NCBI RefSeq assembly: GCF_007992715.1
Contig: NZ_BKAU01000003.1
Span: 124,001 to 188,000, forward strand
Direction of reading: 5' to 3'
DNA: 64,000 nt
From: Chitinophaga cymbidii
Lineage (GTDB): Bacteria; Bacteroidota; Bacteroidia; Chitinophagales; Chitinophagaceae
The notes under the pieces were generated by a model. The model did no database searches. It was not told the DNA's origin and worked only from the letters and a program-made list of their open reading frames with translations. Position numbers and translations under genes: made by a program. This document shows, piece after piece, positions 60,208-64,000 of the stretch (positions are counted from its first letter, which is position 1; the number at the start of each line of letters is the position of its first letter).

Positions 60208-60783
60208 ATGATCATAAAAACAGCTACAGCAATGGATGAAGCCCGCGCCATCAGCGTATTAACCTTGGCTTTCAGCGTTGATCCGATGGCCCGGTGGTCC
60301 CTGCCGGACTCCGAAAAATATCTGGCAACTTTCTCTCCGATAGCGAAGGCTTTTGGAGGAAGCGCCTTTGGGAAGGGCACGGCTTACATTGCCAGTGGCT
60401 TCACCGGCGTCGCCCTATGGCTGCAGCCCGGCGCCAGGTCCGATGAAGAAACCCTGACAAGGCTGTTCAATGAGAACACAGACGGTAGCATAAAAGAGGA
60501 TATGCAGGGAATTTTTGAGCAGATGGAAAAATTCCATCCAACAGAACCGCACTGGTACTTGCCGATGATCGGTGTTGATCCGGTACATCAGGGGGCGGGG
60601 ATAGGCGCTGCGCTGATGACCGAAGCGCTCAGGGCCGTTGACCGTGACGGGTCGATCGCATATCTTGAATCTTCCAACCCCAGAAATATTTCACTCTATC
60701 TGCGGCACGGCTTTGAGGTTATCGGCGAAATTCAATCCGGCAGCTCGCCTGTTTTACGCCCCATGTTGAGAAGAGCGAGGTGA
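60208..60783 (+). CDS. GNAT-family N-acetyltransferase
   Basis: A 191-residue GNAT protein. It has LPMIGVDPVHQGAGIGAALM with the acetyl-CoA loop (QGAGIG), then YLESSNPRNISLYLRHGFEV as the C-terminal strand-helix. The layout resembles many uncharacterised bacterial acetyltransferases of the HPA2/MSMEG type. The ATG at 60208 is chosen over a TTG at 60181. Its last 30 bases overlap the end of the convergent hydrolase gene. Confidence 0.9.
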   Translation: MIIKTATAMDEARAISVLTLAFSVDPMARWSLPDSEKYLATFSPIAKAFGGSAFGKGTAYIASGFTGVALWLQPGARSDEETLTRLFNENTDGSIKEDMQGIFEQMEKFHPTEPHWYLPMIGVDPVHQGAGIGAALMTEALRAVDRDGSIAYLESSNPRNISLYLRHGFEVIGEIQSGSSPVLRPMLRRAR

Positions 60784-61647
60784 ATGATCAGCTATAAAAT
60801 TTCTTATCAGTGTCAATACTTCATCAAAATGCGTGTCCAGCACATCGTGCCCTCCGTCCAGGATATGGATTTGTGCTTCGGGCAAGTCCCGTTTATAACA
60901 GGGAGCTTCTTTCACCGAAAAAAATATTTCATATTCCCCCCAAATGACAAGCGCCGGTGGTTGGTGACTACGGAAATACTCCTGGTAAACGGGAAACATT
61001 TCCAGGTGCGTTTTGAAATCACAATTCAGCTCAAACTGCTTTTCAATATTACCCGGCCGCCTCAAAAGCTCCCAGTCAACCATCCACAATTCGGGACTGA
61101 CCCTGGATAATACATCCGCCGGAAGCCCGCCGAAATACTGATTTTTTATCCCTTCCGCGCTCAGGAATTTAATAAGCTCTTTCTTTTTTTCAGGTCTTGG
61201 GTTGTACCAATATTCAATATATTCATCCCATTCCGGACCCATGCCTTCCCGGTATGCGTTGCCGCTCTGCACAATGAGGCCCGCAATTTTTTCGGGGTGA
61301 TTCACGCATAATTGCAACCCGATCGGTGAACCATAATCATGGAGATAAATAAAGAATTTATCCAGATCTATTGCTTCGGTCAGTTTGTTCATTAAAGCAG
61401 ATATGTTCCCGAATGTATATTCAAAATCATCCGGTACAGGAAACTGGCTAAAGCCAAAACCCGGATAATCCGGCGCGATAAGGTGGTACTGGTCGGACAT
61501 GGCAATCATCAGGTTTTTGAAAGCTATCGATGAAGTCGGAAATCCATGCAGGAGCAGTAAAGATGGATTTTTTCTATCTCCGGCCTCCCGGTAGAAGAGA
61601 TCAATTCCGTTAATTTTGATGTTCCTATTGTAGATTTGTCTTGACAT
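60754..61647 (-). CDS. Alpha/beta hydrolase (epoxide hydrolase/haloalkane dehalogenase-like)
   Basis: A 297-residue alpha/beta hydrolase. The oxyanion loop is LLLLHGFPTSS; the nucleophile elbow is LHDYGSPIG, with Asp in the nucleophile position as in epoxide hydrolases and haloalkane dehalogenases, not Ser as in esterases. The catalytic His is in LDGGHDVLD. The cap region spans about residues 130-215. The start at 61647 fits the family; longer readings add a tail that enters the intergenic dyad. Substrate unknown. Confidence 0.9.
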   Translation of the reverse strand: MSRQIYNRNIKINGIDLFYREAGDRKNPSLLLLHGFPTSSIAFKNLMIAMSDQYHLIAPDYPGFGFSQFPVPDDFEYTFGNISALMNKLTEAIDLDKFFIYLHDYGSPIGLQLCVNHPEKIAGLIVQSGNAYREGMGPEWDEYIEYWYNPRPEKKKELIKFLSAEGIKNQYFGGLPADVLSRVSPELWMVDWELLRRPGNIEKQFELNCDFKTHLEMFPVYQEYFRSHQPPALVIWGEYEIFFSVKEAPCYKRDLPEAQIHILDGGHDVLDTHFDEVLTLIRNFIADHSPRSSQHGA

Positions 61648-61692
61648 AGTGTTTGAATTTTCCTGAAAAATTGCCGGTTTAATCCGGGAGAA

Positions 61693-61716
61693 TTGCTGCG
61701 ATTGTTTAAGCAGCAA
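61693..61716. promoter_or_regulatory. Inverted repeat between divergent hydrolase and glycosyltransferase genes
   Basis: TTGCTGC (61693-61699) and GCAGCAA (61710-61716) are perfect 7-base arms around 10 bases, 46 bases upstream of the hydrolase start and 95 before the glycosyltransferase start. It may be an operator. Confidence 0.4.
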
Positions 61717-61810
61717 CTTTCATGCTACAATTTTTTGATTTATGTGTCTATCCCTGGTTTTGCCCTCCCCCTGAAATTCCCTATCTTCATGTCTCCTGGA
61801 AACACCCTGT

Positions 61811-64000
61811 ATGCCCACCATTTCCCTCTGCATGATAGTGAAGAACGAACAGGAGGTGATACAACGCTGCCTGTCATCTGTAACCGGCGTTATGGACGAG
61901 ATCATTATTGTTGATACCGGTTCTGCCGATGATACGGTAGCTATCTGCAGGCAGTTCACATCTCATGTATATGCTTTTCCCTGGCAGCAGGATTTTGCCG
62001 CTGCCCGCAACTTTTCATTCAGCAAGGCGTCGTGCCAGTACATTTGCTGGCTGGATGCGGATGATGTGCTGGACGCTCACAGCCGCGAAGCGCTGCTGGC
62101 ACTGAAAGACCGCCTGAGCGCCGACGTGTATTTCCTGCCTTATGACTACAGCCAGGACGAGTACGGGCAGACCGCCTGCACCCTGTACCGGGAGCGTATT
62201 GTTCGCAACGATGGTACGTTTGCCTGGAAGTATCCCGTTCACGAAGTTATTCACAACATCCACAACCGCAGCCATGCATATGAAGATATCCCGGTGCGGC
62301 ATGCCAGAACGCAACAGGGTATGGAGCAGGACAAAGGGCGCAACCTGGCCATTTTACAGCAGGCGGTTTTGCAGCCGGCTTATGCCGCGGATGCCAGGGT
62401 ATGGTTTTACCTTGGCCGCGAACTGCACGACCATCAGCGGTTTGAAGAAGCCATTGAAGCCTTTGCCCACTTCCTCACATTTGAAAATACCTGGCAGGAG
62501 GAGCGGGTAATGGCATTGTTCCGCACGGCCCAATGCCACGCTTCGCTGGCGGAAATGAATGATGAACATGTGCAGGCCGCTGAAACGTTTGCGCGCAAAG
62601 CCAGGGAGCTGGACGGTCGCTGGGCGGAGCCGTATTTTGTACCGGGCGAACTGGCGTACCGCGCAGGCCGCTACGAAGAAGCAGCTTTCTGGTTCCGGCA
62701 ATGCCTGCGCGGCCTGCCCGATGTACTGAGCCCCGTAAATACCGCACTCTACACCATCAAACCATCGCTCTACCTCGTATTTTGTTATGACAGGCTGCAG
62801 CAGTATGAAGAGGCATGGCGGTATAATGAGCTGGCGTTGCAATACAAACCGCGGGATGCGGGCCTGTTGCATAACAGGGCGTACCTTGGCGGACGGCTGG
62901 CGGCTGCTTCGGGCATTGCATGGTATGGCAGGAGCGTTTCGCCGCAGTTTCCCGCATACCGCATCAGGGCCATGCGCATGCACGCAACACTGCTGGAAAT
63001 GGGCGTACCGGGTTGCATGACAGATAGTGCGGGTGAGTTGTACAGGTATCATACCGTCATTTTCTTCCGGGCCTTTACCGGTGAAGAATACCAGGTCATG
63101 CAGGAAATGAAGGCTGCCGGCAAACAGGTGGCGCTGGATGTATCTGAAAACCTGCTGCCGCATACCGGCGATTTCCCGTACTACCTGCCCATGATCACCC
63201 TGGCAGATGTAGTGATCTGCTGCTCACCGGTGCTGGCAGACCTGCTGCGTCCTTACAACGTAGCCGTTACCGTTATTGAAGATGCGGCAGAGCCGGTAAC
63301 CTGCCGCAGTGAAATAAATACCGAAGGCCCGCTGAAAGCGGGCTGGGCCGGCATGCCGGAGAATGCCATGCTGGCGGAACAATTGCGCCCGCTGCTGCTG
63401 CGGCATAATTGTGAGCTGGTAACGGTCCACACCGGGCCAGGGCATAACCGCTACTGGACGCTGGACGACTGGCAGCACCATCTTGCCGCCTGCGATTTTG
63501 TGATCGCACCGCAAAACGTGGAAGCGCAGCCCGCTAAATCCGCTAATAAAGTTACCACCGCCATGACGCTTGGCCTGCCGGTAATTGCTGCGCCACTGCC
63601 CGCTTACCTGGACGTGATCCGGCATGGCAGTAACGGCCTGATAGCAGACAGCCCGGAACAATGGGAGACAGCTATTTTGCAGATGCGATCGCCTGCGCTC
63701 AGGGCCTTGCTGCGCCGGAACGGACTGCACACGGCGATGGCCTGCCGGCCGGAGAACATGGCGCTCAAATGGTGGAAAGCATTGTCTGCCGCAACTTATA
63801 ATGAACTGGCGGTAGATATCATTATTCCCACTATCTACGATACGCCGCATATCTATCATTGCATTGACAGCATTATGGCCTGTACGCAGGTACCGTTTAA
63901 TATTATCGTGGTGAACAGCGGCGGGCACCCGCTGCAACTGCCGCAAAACGTTCAGGTGATGCAGGCGGAACGGCTTAATTACGCCGCGGCGGTGAACCTT
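61811..64000 (+). CDS. Large multidomain glycosyltransferase (3' partial)
   Basis: The ATG at 61811 opens a frame with no stop to the end of the window: 730 codons, incomplete. Residues about 1-95 form a GT2 core (ISLCMIVKNEQEVIQRCLSS, IIIVDTGSADDTVAI, and the DxD-like CWLDADDVLD). Next is a helical TPR-like stretch to about residue 400 (ARVWFYLGRELHDHQRFEEA, RYEEAAFWFRQCLRG). A GT-B-like region follows (VCSPVLADLL-type segments, TTAMTLGLPVIAAPLPAYLD, HGSNGLIADSPEQWE). At about residue 666 a new GT2 domain begins (VDIIIPTIYDTPHIYHCIDS). It is likely to be a polysaccharide or protein glycosyltransferase. Confidence 0.9.
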   Translation, partial: MPTISLCMIVKNEQEVIQRCLSSVTGVMDEIIIVDTGSADDTVAICRQFTSHVYAFPWQQDFAAARNFSFSKASCQYICWLDADDVLDAHSREALLALKDRLSADVYFLPYDYSQDEYGQTACTLYRERIVRNDGTFAWKYPVHEVIHNIHNRSHAYEDIPVRHARTQQGMEQDKGRNLAILQQAVLQPAYAADARVWFYLGRELHDHQRFEEAIEAFAHFLTFENTWQEERVMALFRTAQCHASLAEMNDEHVQAAETFARKARELDGRWAEPYFVPGELAYRAGRYEEAAFWFRQCLRGLPDVLSPVNTALYTIKPSLYLVFCYDRLQQYEEAWRYNELALQYKPRDAGLLHNRAYLGGRLAAASGIAWYGRSVSPQFPAYRIRAMRMHATLLEMGVPGCMTDSAGELYRYHTVIFFRAFTGEEYQVMQEMKAAGKQVALDVSENLLPHTGDFPYYLPMITLADVVICCSPVLADLLRPYNVAVTVIEDAAEPVTCRSEINTEGPLKAGWAGMPENAMLAEQLRPLLLRHNCELVTVHTGPGHNRYWTLDDWQHHLAACDFVIAPQNVEAQPAKSANKVTTAMTLGLPVIAAPLPAYLDVIRHGSNGLIADSPEQWETAILQMRSPALRALLRRNGLHTAMACRPENMALKWWKALSAATYNELAVDIIIPTIYDTPHIYHCIDSIMACTQVPFNIIVVNSGGHPLQLPQNVQVMQAERLNYAAAVNL

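Noticed and set aside
62015..63946. Several minus-strand frames at the end of the window
   Set aside because: They lie opposite the large glycosyltransferase frame, whose plus-strand translation has GT2 and TPR-like motifs throughout.

Overview
This is chromosomal DNA that most likely comes from a Bacteroidota bacterium, plausibly Chitinophagaceae or a relative. The pointers are repeated TAnnTTTG -7 promoter elements, an OMP_b-brl_3-type outer-membrane protein, a GSCFA protein, a LytS/LytTR pair with a periplasmic-type sensor, many SPII lipoproteins and Gram-negative envelope genes, all on a GC-rich background (about 60% in one 60-base line sampled by hand). The taxon is an inference; there is no rRNA in the window. 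One tRNA-Lys(TTT) is present. I saw no CRISPR array, prophage, integrase or insertion sequence.

Layout: (1) 1-9.3 kb is an exopolysaccharide/capsule block: priming sugar phosphotransferase (cut by the window start), barrel protein, lipoprotein, hexapeptide acyltransferase, GT4 glycosyltransferase, PaaK/CapK-like adenylate-forming enzyme, alpha/alpha-toroid protein, WecG/TagA glycosyltransferase and WecB epimerase. The last six overlap or nearly touch. (2) 9.3-14.3 kb holds a small membrane protein, a GT39-like membrane glycosyltransferase, a Tat-exported phospholipase C and a YdeI-like protein. An 11-bp tandem repeat lies in the convergent gap. (3) 14.4-17.1 kb is a four-gene signalling cassette: anchored protein, polytopic membrane protein, NarX-type kinase and NarL-type regulator. 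(4) 17.2-22.2 kb is an envelope-stress-like module: outer-membrane barrel protein, ECF sigma factor, candidate anti-sigma factor and two Spy/CnrX-like periplasmic proteins, closed by a strong terminator. Glycine/arginine-rich tracts occur in its first and last proteins.

(5) 22.3-33.1 kb: cardiolipin synthase, an AT-rich DUF4143 ATPase with a palindrome around its promoter, a lone ArsR regulator followed by a candidate structured RNA, a thioesterase, and a TetR-controlled efflux operon (TolC, HlyD, two ABC ATPases, two ABC-2 permeases) resembling E. coli YbhGFSR. (6) 33.1-42.7 kb: MocR regulator divergent from DinB-ogt, a PLP decarboxylase, an EamA transporter, a GNAT-DinB fusion, GNAT, NUDIX, rlmB, HMG-CoA lyase and GSCFA genes. 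(7) 42.7-51.4 kb: MHS-type MFS transporter, patatin-POTRA-barrel protein, MiaE, an AONS/BioF-like enzyme, a hypothetical protein and a penicillin-acylase-family protein.

(8) From the tRNA-Lys at 51.5 kb to about 55 kb the DNA is more AT-rich (about 35% GC in one sampled 60-base line) and carries a Fic protein and a LytS/LytTR two-component pair: a possible small island. (9) 55-61.7 kb: arginase-family protein divergent from a GH43 enzyme, a lipoprotein, a metallo-beta-lactamase-fold hydrolase, a cold-shock-domain protein with a long putative leader, a GNAT and an alpha/beta hydrolase. (10) 61.8 kb to the end is the first 730 codons of a very large glycosyltransferase: GT2, TPR-like region, GT-B-like region and the start of a second GT2 domain. 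It is open at the window edge.
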